A stretch of 64,000 bases of DNA from Sipunculus nudus (GCA_026874595.1 CM049307.1:37428862-37492861); one strand, 5' to 3'; numbered from the stretch's first letter, positions 52,141 through 63,846 are shown. Notes: generated by a model from the sequence alone, not told the origin. Program-made: numbers and translations.

Positions 52141-52500
52141 ACTGACAAAGTTACAAAAAATGGTCGTGTTATTTCCAATTTCCGTGAATTTTGCCCAAAA
52201 ATTGTAACCATGGTAACGGCAAATTTAAGTAAGCTACATATCAAAAGAAAGGCCAGGTGATGACGAAAATAAATGAGCTATTGCAGAAGTGGATAAGCCT
52301 ATTTATGGCGAAGTTATAGTGCAAAAACCGTTAACCATACCTGTCGTGACCTTGACCCTTGACCTTGGAGCAATGTTGACCAAAAACAATAGGGCACCTA
52401 GAAATCGGTTTGTCAATCAAGCCTGTAAGTTTCAAGTTGATTGATGCAAAAGTGTGACCTGGAGAGTCGTGACAAACAAACAAACAAACAAACAAACAAA
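52141..52500 (+). repeat. Conserved tail module ending in (CAAA)n, copy 1
   Basis: Contains ATGGTCGTGTTATTTCC, GTAACCATGGTAAC (52204-52217), AGTAAGCTACAT, GTCGTGACCTTGACCCTTGA, CAATAGGGCACCTAGAAATC and CTGGAGAGTCGTGACAAACA. Near-identical copies are at 54290-54650, 58390-58720, 60070-60445 and 61440-61798. Confidence 0.9.
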
Positions 52501-54290
52501 CAAGATGACCAGAGGTCACGCGCTTGCCGGAAATGGAAATGATAGAGACAGATAGACAGAGAGTGCATGAAGAAACAGTCATATGAATGAGCAACATTGT
52601 GGGGGCAGCAGAAACGGATAATATGTTTATTTATGCATGCTGACCTTTAACAGCTGCATATCTTTCTAGTGTAAAAGGGACCAAGTTCAAAATTTTTTCA
52701 TGAAATCCCGTTAATCTCGTTTGACAAGAAGCAGTGACACGTTTTCAGGTTTGTCATGTCAAGCTGGCCAAATGATATGAAATGCCGAAAACTAGACCTG
52801 TCTAGCTATAAAAGCCGCTGAGTTATAAGCATTTGCATGAAATCTCGTGTTTTCTCGTTTGACGGGAAATGGTGCGAGCTTGTGCCTGACTTGGAGTTCT
52901 GTCATGTCAAGCGGGTCATGTGGAACTAAATGCCGAAAACTAGACCTGTCTAGCTGCAGTTCCGTGAAATCTCGTGTTTTCTCGTTTGACGGGATACGGT
53001 GCGAGATTTTGCCTGACATGCATGTCTGTCGTGTCAAGCTGGTCTAGTGGAACAAAATGCCGAAAACCAGACGTGTCTATCTGTAACACTCGCCGAGTTA
53101 TAACCAATGCCGTGAAATCTCATGTTTTCTCGTTTGACGAGATACGGTGCGACATTCGGCCTGACTTTCAGTTCTGTCATGTCCAGCAGGACATGTCAAA
53201 CAAAATGCCGAAAACTAGACCTGTCCAGCTGTAAAACTCGCCGAGTTATAAGCATTTCCGTGAAATCTCGTGTTTTCTCGTTTGACGAGATAGGGTGCGA
53301 GATTTGGCCTGACTTGTACATCTATCGTGTCAAGCTGGTCATGTGGAAGGAAATGCCGGAAACCAGACCTGTCTAGCTGTAAAACTGGCCGAGTTATAAG
53401 CATTTCCGTGAAATTTCGTGTTTTCTCGTTTGACCAGATATGGCGCGAGATTTTGCCAGACTTGCATATCTGTCGTGTCAAGCTGGTCTAGTGGAACTAA
53501 ATGCCGAAAACCAGACGTGTCTAGCTGTAAAACTGGCCCAGTTATAAGCATTTCCGTGAAATCCCGTGTTTTCTCGTTTGACGAGATACGGTGCGAGATT
53601 TGGCCTGTCTTGCAGCTCTGTCGTATCAAGCTTGTTTGGTGGAACGAAATGCCGATAACCAGACCTGTCTAGCTGTAAAAGTCGCCGAGTTATAAGCATT
53701 TCCGCGAAGTCTCGTTTTTTCTCGTTTGACGAGATATGGCGCGAGATTTGGCGTGACTTTCAGTTCTGTCGTGTCAAGCTGGTCATGTGGAACAAAATGC
53801 CGAAAACTAGATCTGCCTAGCTTAAAAACTGACAAAGTTACAAAAAATGGTCGTGTTATTTCCAATTTCCATGATTTTTGCCCAAAAAATGTAACCATGG
53901 TAACGGCACTTGCATATCTGTCGTGTCAAGCTGGTCTAGAGGAACTAAATGCCGAAAACCAGACGTGTCTAGCTGTAAAACTGGCCCAGTTATAAGCATT
54001 TCCGTGAAATCCCGTGTTTTCTCGTTTGACGAGATACGGTGCGAGATTTGGCCTGTCTTGCAGCTCTGTCGTGTCAAGCTTGTTTGGTGGAACGAAATGC
54101 CGAAAACCAGACCTGTCTAGCTGTTAAAGTCGCCGAGTTATAAGCATTTCCGCGAAGTCTCGTTTTTTCTCGTTTGACGAGATATGGCGCGAGATTTGGC
54201 GTGACTTTCAGTTCTGTCGTGTCAAGCTGGTTATGTGGAACAAAATGCCGAAAACTAGATCTGCCTAGCTTAAAAACTGACAAAGTTACA
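52500..54290. repeat. Left-end module plus 148-bp satellite, block 2
   Basis: It begins with AAGATGACCAGAGGTCACGC and a spacer module containing TTTATTTATGCATGCTGACC. About ten 148-bp monomers follow from about 52790. The last part carries two 448-bp higher-order units (equivalent points 53726 and 54174). The spacer module recurs at about 56840. Confidence 0.92.
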
Positions 54291-54650
54291 AAAAATGGTC
54301 GTGTTATTTCCAATTTCCATGATTTTTACCCCAAAAAATGTAACCATGGTAACGGCAAATTTAAGTAAGCTACATGTCAAAAGAAAGGCCAGGTGATGAC
54401 GAAAAAAATGAGCTATTGCAGAAGTGGATAAGCCTATTTATGGCGAAGTTATAGTGCAAAAACCGTTAACCATACCTGTCGTGACCTTGACCCTTGACCT
54501 TGGAGCAATGTTGACCAAAAACAATAGGGCACCTAGAAATCGGTTTGTCAATCAAGCTTGTAAGTTTCAAGTTGATTGATGCAAAAGTGTGACCTGGAGA
54601 GTCGTGACAAACAAACAAACAAACAAACAAACAAACAAACAAACAAACAA
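54290..54650 (+). repeat. Tail module copy 2 with (CAAA)n
   Basis: Same landmarks as copy 1; X-box-like motif at 54340-54353. It ends in about 11 CAAA units, then CTAGACGACCATAGGTCGAA, the left end of the next module. Confidence 0.9.
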
Positions 54651-56600
54651 ACTAGACGACCATAGGTCGAATGCTTGCCGGAAATCGGAAGTGAAACACA
54701 GACGGACAGACAGAACATATTGTCAGTTTTCTATTAATGGAATGACTCTCAGGGACATTGCTGAGAATATGTGGCCCGTAGAATGACATATGAGACAAAA
54801 GAACAGGCAAGCAGACAAAGCTGACAACAAAAGACGAACAGACAGACATACTGACTTTGTGAGACAAGATTGACACCAGATGACATAACCTGGTGATTGA
54901 GAAGATTGAAAGGAAGAAAATGAGTAATAATTTATGTAATTTAGATTTATAATTTTGGAGGTATGGCGAATTAATGATATACTAGGGAGGCTCGACTGTA
55001 GCGCCCTCTAGCAGACATATTCCGAAGACGACAAATGCGTTTCGTATTATTAGTGTAAACCATGAGATGTCCCAGTTTCAAAAGGATTCCGTCAAAGCTG
55101 TGGCCTGTAGAATGCTATATGTAAGGCGTAAGAACCAGCAAGCAGGCGACTTTGAGGATAACGGACAAACAGATGGACACACTGACAAAGTGACAGAAGA
55201 TTGAAACCAGATGCCTTAATCAGGTTATGGAGAAGACTCAAAGGAAGAAAATAAGCTATAGTTTATGTAACTGAGGCTTTGGGTGTAGAGATAGGGTCAA
55301 TACAATGGTATGTGTGTGAGGGTCGTGTGCAGCGCCCACTAGTGGCCATATCCGGAAAATGAAAAATTTATTTCTAGATATTAGTGTAAGACATAAGATG
55401 TAATAGTTTCAAAAGGATTCTGTCAAAACTGTGGCCTACAGAATGCTATATGTGAGACGCAAGAGCCAACAAGCAGGCGAATTTGAGGACAACTGACAAA
55501 CAGATGAAAACACTGACAAAGTGACTCAAAATTGAGTCCAGATGACTACTCCAGGTTATGGAGAAGACTCAAAGGAAGAAAAAAGCTACAGTTTATGTAA
55601 CTGAGGTTTATAGTTTTGGAGATATTGCCAAAGCATGATATGTTGGGAGAGGTCCGAGTTCAGCGCCCCCTAGCGGCCATATCCGAAAAATGAAAAATTG
55701 GTTTCGAGATATTAGTGTAAGACTTAAGATGTAATAGTTTCAAAAGGATTCTTTCAAAACTGTGCCCTTTAGAATGCTATATGTGAGACGCAAGAGCAAG
55801 CAGGTGAATTTGAGGACAACTGACAAACAGACAGACACACTGACAAAGTGTCACAAAATTGTGACCAGATGACTACACTAGGTTATTGAGAAAACTCAGA
55901 GGAAGAAAATAAGCTATAGTTTATGTAATTGAGGCTTATAATTTTGGAGATATGGCCCAAATATGATATGTTCGGGAGGTTTGCATCCAGCGCCCCCTAG
56001 CGGCCCTATTCAAAAAATGAAAAAACGATTTCGAGATACTAGTGTAGGACTTATAATATGTCAGTTTCAGAAAGATTCCTGCAATAATGTGGCCTTTGGC
56101 GCAAGATGAATGAAATCTCAAAATATCTCTATTCACGTGATATTTTACGAGATACTGCAATACTTGTTATAAAATCTTGTAGTACTAGTTCAATGCTACC
56201 TGATGCAAAAAACTAGATTACACTAGCTTTAAAACTGACAAAGTTAGAAAAATAAGACCCCTTATATTCGAATATCATGACTTTTCCCCCAAAATTTGTA
56301 ACCATGGTTACGGCAAATTTGAGTCAGCTACACACCAGATGACAGGCCTTGGAATGACGATTAAAATGAGCTATTGTTGAAGTAGATACGACTAATAGTC
56401 ACAAAGATATGAAGAAAAAACCGTTTTGAGAATTTTTGACGACCTTGACCTTGACCTTTGACCTATTTTAACCAAAAACAATAGGGCACCTAGAAATTTA
56501 ATTCTCCATCATCTCTGAAAGTTTTAAGGTGATTGTGGCAAAATTGTGGCCAGGAGAGTGCAGACAAACAAACAGACAGACAGACAAACAGACATACGCA
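54651..56600. repeat. 310-bp module array plus diverged tail
   Basis: About four copies of a 310-330 bp unit. Landmarks are CAGCGCCCCCTAGCGGCCAT, TTTCGAGATATTAGTGTAAG, TTTCAAAAGGATTC, GTGGCCTGTAGAATGCTATA and GGAAGAAAATAAGCTA. A degenerate 148-bp monomer (about 56090-56230) follows, then a diverged tail module. That tail carries a perfect palindrome GTAACCATGGTTAC (56298-56311) and TGACCTTTGACCT (56452-56464). Confidence 0.85.
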
Positions 56601-56720
56601 ACTGAGCAATATGCTTGCCGAAATCTTTGATTCCGGCAAGCAACAAACAGACAAAGAGACAAACAGACATACGCAACTGACGAACATGCTTGCCGAAATC
56701 GAAGATTTCCGGCAAGCAAC
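56600..56720. repeat. Tandem hairpin units with TGCTTGCCG stems
   Basis: Two units of ATACGCAACTGA...CATGCTTGCCG + AAATC + loop + GATTTCCGGCAAGCA + ACAAACAGAC. The stem is about 15 bp. The same unit occurs twice more at 60465-60575. Confidence 0.85.
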
Positions 56721-58720
56721 AAACAAGATGACCAGAGGTCACGCGCTTGCCGGAAATGGAAATGATACAGACAGATAGACAGAGAGTGCATGTAGAAACA
56801 GTCATATGAATGAGCAACATTGTGGGGGCAGCAGAAACGGATAATATGTTTATTTATGCATGCTGACCTTTAACAGCTGCATATCTTTCTAGTGTAAAAG
56901 GGACCAAGTTCAAAATTTTTTCATGAAATCCCGTTAAGCTCGTTTGACAAGAAGCAGTGAGACGTTTTCAGGTTTGTCATGTCAAGCTGGCCAAATGATA
57001 TGAAATGCCGAAAACTAGACCTGTCTAGCTATAAAAGCCGCTGAGTTATAAGCATTTGCATGAAATGTCGTGTTTTCTCGTTTGACGGGAAATGGTGCGA
57101 GCTTTGGCGAGATTTCCAGTTTTGTCATGTCAGGTTTGTCAAATATTACAAAATGCCGGAAACTAGACCTGTCTAGCTGCAAAAGTCGCCGTGTTATCAG
57201 CATTTACGTGAAATCATGTTTTTTTTCTCGCTTGACGAGATATTGTACGAGATTTGGCAAGACAAGCAGTTTTATTATGTCAAGACGGCCAAACGTTACG
57301 AAATAGCGAAAACTAGATCCGTCTAGCTGTAAAAGTCGCCGAGTTATTAGCATTTCTGTGAAATCTCCTTTTTTATCGTTTGACGAGATATGGTGCGAGA
57401 TTTGGCCTGACTTGCATATCTATCGTGTCAAGCTGGTCATGTGGAAGGAAATGCCGGAAACCAGACCTGTCTGGCTGTAAAACTGGCCCAGTTATAAGCA
57501 TTTCCCTGAAATTTCGTGTTTTCTCGTTTGACGAGATACGGTGCGAGATTTTGCCAGACTTGCATATCTGTCGTGTCAAGCTGTTCTAGTGGAACTAAAT
57601 GCCGAAAACCAGACGTGTCTAGCTGTAAAACTGGCCCAGTTATAAGCATTTCCGTGAAATCCCGTGTTTTCTTGTTTGACGAGATACGGTGCGAGATTTG
57701 GCCTGTCTTGCAGCTCTGTCGTGTCAAGCTTGTTTGGTGGAACGAAATGCCGAAAACCAGACCTGTCTAGCTGTAAAAGTCGCCGAGTTATAAGCATTTC
57801 CGCGAAGTCTCGTTTTTTCTCGTTTGACGAGATATGGCACGAAATTTGGCGTGACTTTCAGTTCTGTCGTGTCAAGCTGGTCATGTGGAACAAAATGCCG
57901 AAAACTAGATCTGCCTAGCTTAAAAACTGACAAAGTTACAAAAAATGGTCGTGTTATTTCCAATTTCCATGATTTTTGCCCAAAAAATGTAACCATGGTA
58001 ACGGCACTTGCATATCTGTCGTGTCAAGCTGGACTAGTGGAACTAAATGCCGAAAACCAGACGTGTCTAGCTGTAAAACTGGCCAAGTTATAAGCATTTC
58101 CGTGAAATCCCGTGTTTTCTCGTTTGACGAGATACGGTGCGAGATTTGGCCTGTCTTGCAGCTCTGTCGTGTCAAGCTTGTTTGGTGGAACGAAATGCCG
58201 AAAACCAGACCTGTCTAGCTGTAAAAGTCGCCGAGTTATAAGCATTTCCGCGAAGTCTCGTTTTTTCTCGTTTGACGAGATATGGCGCGAGATTTGGCGT
58301 AACTTTTAGTTCTGTCGTGTCAAGCTGGTCATGTGGAACAAAATGCCGTAAACTAGATCTGCCTAGCTTAAAAACTGACAAAGTTACAAAAAAATGGTCG
58401 TGTTATTTCCAATTTCCGTGATTTTTGCCCAAAAAATGTAACCATGGTAACGGCAAATTTAAGTAAGCTACATGTCAAAAGAAAGGCCAGGTGATGACGA
58501 AAATAAATGAGCTATTGCAGAAGTGGATAAGCCTATTTATGGCAAAGTTATAGTGCAAAAACCGTTAACCATACCTGTCGTGACCTTGACCCTTGAATTT
58601 GGAGCGATGCTGACCAAAACCAATAGGACACATAATAAATCGGTTTCTCAATCAAGCCTGTAAGTTTCAAGTTGATTGATGCAAAAGTGTGGCCTCGAGA
58701 GTCGTGACAAACAAACAAAC
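56720..58720. repeat. Satellite block 3 plus tail module copy 3
   Basis: It repeats the organisation of 52.5-54.65 kb: left end, spacer module, 148-bp monomers from about 57010 (the first few more diverged), then two 448-bp units (57824, about 58262). The tail module runs 58390-58720, with only three CAAA units, running directly into CTAGACC. X-box-like motifs at 57989-58002 and 58438-58451. Confidence 0.92.
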
Positions 58721-60445
58721 TAGACCTTCGTACCTGTAAAAATCGCCGAGTTAAAAGCATTTTGGTGAAATCTCGTGTTTTCTCGTTTGACGAGATACGG
58801 TGCGAGATTGTGCCTGACTTGGAGTCTGTCATGTCAAGCGGGTCATGTGGAACTAAATGCCGAAAACTAGACCTGTCTAGCTGCAGTTCCGTGAAATCTT
58901 GTGTTTTCTCGTTTGACGGGATACGGTGCGAGATTTTGCCTGACATGCATGTCTGTCGTGTCAAGCTGGTCTAGTGGAACAAAATGCCGAAAACCAGACC
59001 TGTCTAGCTGTAAAACTCGCCGAGTTATAAGCATTTCCGTGAAATCTCATGTTTTCTCGTTTGACGAGATAGGGTGCGAGATTTGGCCTGACTTGCACAT
59101 CTATCGTGTCAAGCTGGTCATGTGGAAGGAAATGCCGGAAACCAGACCTGTCTAGCTGTAAAACTGGCCGAGTTATAAGCATTTCCGTGAAATTCGTGTT
59201 TTCTCGTTTGACGAGATACGGTGCGAGATTTTGCGAGACTTGCATATCTGTCGTGTCAATCTGGTCTAGTGGAACTAAATGCCGAAAACCAGACGTGTCT
59301 AGCTGTAAACTGGCCCAGTTATAAGCATTTCCGTGAAATCCCGTGTTTTCTCGTTTGACGAGATACGGTGCGAGATTTGGCCTGTCTTGCAGCTCTGTCG
59401 TGTCAAGCTTTTTTGGTGGAACGAAATGCCGAAAACCAGACCTGTCTAGCTGTAAAAGTCGCCGAGTTATAAGCATTTCCGCGAAGTCTTGTTTTTTCTC
59501 GTTTGACGAGATATGGCGCGAGATTTGGCGTGACTTTCAGTTCTGTCGTGTCAAGCTGGTCATGTGGAACAAAATGCCGAAAACTAGATCTGCCTAGCTT
59601 AAAAACTGACAAAGTTACAAAAAATGGTCGTGTTATTTCCAATTTCCATGATTTTTGCCCAAAAAATGTAACCATGGTAACGGCATTTGCATATCTGTCG
59701 TGTCAAGCTGGTCTAGTAGAACTAAATGCCGAAAACCAGACGTGTCTAGCTGTAAAACTGGCCCAGTTATAAGCATTTCCGTGAAATCCCGTGTTTTCTC
59801 GTTTGACGAGATACGCTGCGAGATTTGGCCTGTCTTGCATCTCTGTCGTGTCAAGCTTGTTTGGTGGAACGAAATGCCGAAAACCAGACCTGTCTAGCTG
59901 TAAAAGTCGCCGAGTTATAAGCATTTCCGCGAAGTCTCGTTTTTTCTCGTTTGACGAGATATGGCGCGAGATTTGGCGTGACTTTCAGTTCTGTCGTGTC
60001 AAGCTAGTCATGTGGAACAAAATGCCGAAAACTAGATCTGCCTAGCTTAAAAACTGACAAAGTTAGAAAAAATGGTCGTGTTATTTCCAATTTCCGTGAT
60101 TTTTGCCCAAAAAATGTAACCATGGTAACGGCAAATTTAAGTAAGCTACATGTCAAAAGAAAGGCCAGGTGATGACGAAAAAAATGAGCTATTGCAGAAG
60201 TGGATAAGCCTATTTATGGCGAAGTTATAGTGCAAAAACCGTTAACCATACCTGTCGTGACCTTGACCCTTGACCTTGGAGCAATGTTGACCAAAAACAA
60301 TAGGGCACCTAGAAATCGGTTTGTCAATCAAGCCTGTAAGTTTCAAGTTGATTGATGCAAAAGTGTGACCTGGAGAGTCGTGACAAACAAACAAACAAAC
60401 AAACAAACAATCAAACAAACAAACAAACAAACAAACAAACAAACA
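58721..60445. repeat. Satellite block 4 plus tail module copy 4
   Basis: 148-bp monomers from 58725, including two that are deleted or shortened and so give longer chance frames. The 448-bp units are at 59503 and about 59950. The tail module runs 60070-60445 with about 14 CAAA-type units. X-box-like motifs at 59668-59681 and 60116-60129. Confidence 0.92.
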
Positions 60446-60464
60446 GACAAAGAGACAAACAGAC

Positions 60465-60575
60465 ATACGCAACTGACGAACATGCTTGCCGAAATCGAAG
60501 ATTTCCGGCAAGCAACAAACAGACATACGCAACTGACGAACATGCTTGCCGAAATCGAAGATTTCCGGCAAGCAA
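60465..60575. repeat. Second pair of TGCTTGCCG hairpin units
   Basis: Two tandem units identical in plan to 56600-56720. Each has AACATGCTTGCCGAAATC, loop GAA, GATTTCCGGCAAGCA. The first hairpin is at about 60482-60513 and the second about 58 bp later. Confidence 0.88.
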
Positions 60576-60599
60576 TAAAGTTGTGACTGTGCCTCCAAC

Positions 60600-60830
60600 A
60601 TGTATGATAATAGATGGGGCCCGGAGAGGCCGTCACGGACCGCTGCACACGCCGGCCGCCCACCGTAAGGACCCTGCCGCCACTTGCGGCGACGGCACGT
60701 GTCTTCGTGGTTTGGCGAAAAACGGCGCCAGATTTGACGAGACTAACAATGTGACCCCTGAATGTGACTGCGAGTGTCAGCTGCTATCCAGCGCTGCAAA
60801 CCATGTGTCTGTAGCGTGAAAAATGACAGA
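60600..60830. other. GC-rich island of unknown origin
   Basis: Much more GC- and CG-rich than anything else in the window (GGGGCCCGGAGAGGCC, CACGCCGGCCGCCCACC, CTGCCGCCACTTGCGGCGAC). It sits between the hairpin units and a degenerate 148-bp monomer. It extends an open frame that begins in the CAAA repeat (60352-60819), but I see no domain or splice signal. It could be an inserted gene fragment. Confidence 0.4.
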
Positions 60831-61440
60831 ATTATAGGCATTTCTTTGAATGGTCACTTGTTCTCGTTTCACGAGAAACGGTGCGAGATATGACGAGACT
60901 TGCGATTGAACGGCTTAGAACTAGAGGGATGCTGTCTAACGCCGAAAACCAGACCTTTCTATGGCAAATATCAACAGAGATAGAAGCAGGTAAACTTCGT
61001 ATTTTCAAGTTGTCACGTTTTACCCCAAAATTTGGTAACCATGGTAACGGCAGTACAAAGCTACATGTGCGGAGCAATAAGCCAATGTTCCTAGTTTCAG
61101 ATACCACAAAAAAAAATGGTGTCACGTTTAATATTTTTTGAGATATTGCAGAAAAATGATATGTTACAGTGTTTCATGTACCACGCCCCCTGGTGGCTAT
61201 TTCCCAAAAATGAAAAATTGATTTCGAGATATTTATAAATAACACAAAATATATCAATTTCAAAGCCATTGTTAAAAAAATGCAACCTGTAGGTCATATT
61301 TAATGAAATCTCGAAGACTCTCGTTTGACGAGAAATGGTGCGAGATTTGGCGAGACTTTCAGTTTTATCATGTCAAGCTGCCCATAAGGTACATAATGAC
61401 CAAAACCAGACGTCTGTAGCTTAAAAATTGACAAAGTTAC
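60830..61440. repeat. Diverged satellite and 310-bp module remnants
   Basis: Degenerate 148-bp monomers at 60830-60990 (TTCTCGTTTCACGAGAA) and 61305-61440 flank part of a 310-bp module (CACGCCCCCTGGTGGC). X-box-like motif at 61035-61048. These look like older copies than blocks 1-4. Confidence 0.7.
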
Positions 61441-61798
61441 AAAAAATGGTCGTGTTATTTCCAATTTCCATGATTTTTGCCCAAAAAATGTAACCATGGT
61501 AACGGCAAATTTAAGTAAGCTACATGTCAAAAGAAAGGCCAGGTGATGACGAAAAAAATGAGCTATTGCAGAAGTGGATAAGCCTATTTATGGCGAAGTT
61601 ATAGTGCAAAAACCGTTAACCATACCTGTCGTGACCTTGACCCTTGACCTTGGAGCAATGTTGACCAAAAACAATAGGGCACCTAGAAATCGGTTCGTCA
61701 ATCAAGCCTGTAAGTTTCAAGTTGATTGATGCAAAAATGTGACCTGGAGAGTCGTGACAAACAAACAAACAAACAAACAAACAAACAAACAAACAAAC
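61440..61798 (+). repeat. Tail module copy 5 with (CAAA)n
   Basis: Near-identical to copies 1, 2 and 4; X-box-like motif at 61490-61503. It ends in about ten CAAA units, then CTAGACGACCATAGGTCGAG. Confidence 0.9.
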
Positions 61799-62606
61799 TA
61801 GACGACCATAGGTCGAGAGCTTGCCGGACTTAAATGACAGACAGATGGACAAACAGGACAAACTGACGGTTTTCTATCAATTGAATGACTTTTAAAGCAA
61901 TTGCTTGAACGTTTGGCCTGTTGAACGACATATATCACACAAAAGAACATGAAATCAGACATAGCTCAAAAACAGACAAATATACTGACACACCTGAGAT
62001 AACAGACTACAAGTGAAGGTAGAGTTTATAATGTCGGAGATATAGCCAAAAAATGATATGGTGTGGAGGCTCTACCGCAGCATCCCCTAGCGGCCATATC
62101 CCAAAAATTAAAAAATTTCTTTTGAGATATTATTGTAAGAAATGTTCCAAAATGTATATATTATTGTAAGAGATGTTCCAATTCCAAAAGGATTCCTTCA
62201 AAACTGTGGCCTGAAGATTGCTAACTGTAAGACGCAAGATCCAGCAATCAGGCGAAAATGAGGATCACTGACAAACAGACAGACATACTGAAAAACTGTG
62301 GCCTGAAGATTGCTAACTGTAAGACGCAAGATCCAGCAAGCAGGTGAAATAGAGGATCACTGACAAACAGACAGACATACTGAAAAAGTGACATAAGAAT
62401 AAGACCAGATGACTAACTCAGATTATGGAGAAGATTCAAAGGAAGACAATAAGTCATAGTGTTTGTAATTGAAGTTTATAGTTTTGTAGATATGGCAAAG
62501 AAATATATATAGGGGAGAGGCGAGTGCAACGCCCCCTATTGGCAATATCCAGAAAATGAATAATCTGTTTCGAGATATTACTGTAAGATGTAAGATGTAA
62601 TAGTTT
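61799..62606. repeat. 310-bp modules interrupted by an insertion
   Basis: Two or so 310-bp modules, with a local duplication of about 92 bp (GTGGCCTGAAGATTGCTAAC at about 62210 and 62300). The last module stops at TAAGATGTAATAGTTT and resumes at about 63847, after the inserted element. Confidence 0.8.
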
Positions 62607-63846
62607 AACAAGTGACCCATGGGTCATGACGCTCAGCTGCCAAGCATGACCTGCCACATCATGGGCTGAGATTCACAACTTCCAGTCACATTTTGAAGAA
62701 CCAATTTGCCAATATGTTGAAATTTTCTACGACAACAGAAATATACATCACCTATGTCTGGTTAAAACACAGTAACTTGATGGTCTTAGAAAAATTAATG
62801 ATTGTTAATCTAACAGTAACTATTCCCATAGCTTGCTTGATACCTGTCAGTCTCAAAAGAAACACCAAAAAGGGCAAATATAAGATCAAAATATATAGCA
62901 AAAATCAAGGAAATCCATGCAAGAATTATTGAGAAACGGGTGCTTATAAATATGAAGTTTGAATCAAATTGAGTGATGCATAGATATGGCATATGTGAAA
63001 GACTGAAGGTTTGGGTTGAACAGTTTCACTTGCAAAATGTTCACAACCATTTAGAATAATTAAGTAATGTGTCCTTGACCTTTGACCTTTTGAACTCGAC
63101 ATCGATAGGCTTCTTCCCCTATTGGTAGGTAAGCCATATATGACAAATGGAAGGTATAGATTGAAAAGTTTCCTGAAAATGACTCCACACAAAAAGTGGG
63201 TGCAGTGAACTTCACCTTTGACCTCAAATTCAACAGGTCTTATCCCCTGTTGGTAGAGAAGCGATATCAGTGCTGGGAAGTTTGGAATGAAATGTCTAGC
63301 TTGAAATGTTTTCACAACCTTTTAAAAAAATTGGATCCTGTGACCCTGATCTTTGATCTTGTGACCTAAAAATCTATAGGATTCTTCTCCCTCTTAGTAG
63401 GTGAAATATATGTAAAAGTTCAAAGAATTGGGATGAAAGATTTGGCTTAAAATGCATCCACAGGCATTAAATAAAGGGACTCCTGTGACCTTGACCTTTG
63501 ACATGTTGACTTCAAAATAAATATGGTTCTTCCCCTGTTGGTAGATGAGCTGTATGTGAAAGATTGAAGGTTTTGGATAAAAATTTTAGCTAAAAGAATT
63601 ATTTCTGGGGGGTGCATACACACCCTGTAACTTCGAGAATATAGGTCAGTGACCTAATTTCAGGTTTGCAAGGAGATAATTTTAGAACCTCTAAGACTAC
63701 ATAGGGTTCATGACCCTAGCCCGTACAGTTACGATTTGTGCCCTGCTAACAGACGGACGACCGGTCAGCAGGATGGACAGATGGAAGGACGACGGACAAA
63801 GACCCATCGCTATAGCCCAGCATGACTGAAAGTCAGCTGAGATAAA
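62607..63846 (+). mobile_element. Second CAAGTGACCC...GTCAGCTGAG element
   Basis: The left end AACAAGTGACCCATGGGTCA then GCTCAGCTG, and the right end AGTCAGCTGAGATAAAAA, match the termini of 26054-30356. The interior differs. It holds about four diverged units of about 140 bp with TGACCTTTGACC, CTTCCCCTGTTGGTAG and TATGTGAAAG landmarks. A segment (TTCTGGGGGGTGCATACAC... to the right end) is shared with the other copy. No protein is encoded. It sits inside a 310-bp module. Confidence 0.75.

Noticed and set aside
52331-52597. Frames with CLFVCLFVC runs (also 54652-54876, 56490-56820, 60242-60663, 61616-61861) resembling hydrophobic peptides.
   Set aside because: Minus-strand translation of (CAAA)n and GACAAACAGACA repeats.
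50552-60045. Dozens of overlapping open frames of 60-90 codons on both strands sharing MFSRLTRYGARFG- or MLITRRLLQLDRSGF-like words.
   Set aside because: They are readings of the 148-bp satellite. 148 is not a multiple of 3, so the frame shifts each monomer. They occur on both strands at once and lack splice or start context.
60352-60819. 155-codon open frame on the plus strand.
   Set aside because: The first half is the CAAA repeat (KQTNKQTN) and the hairpin repeat. The second half is the GC-rich island. No coherent protein.
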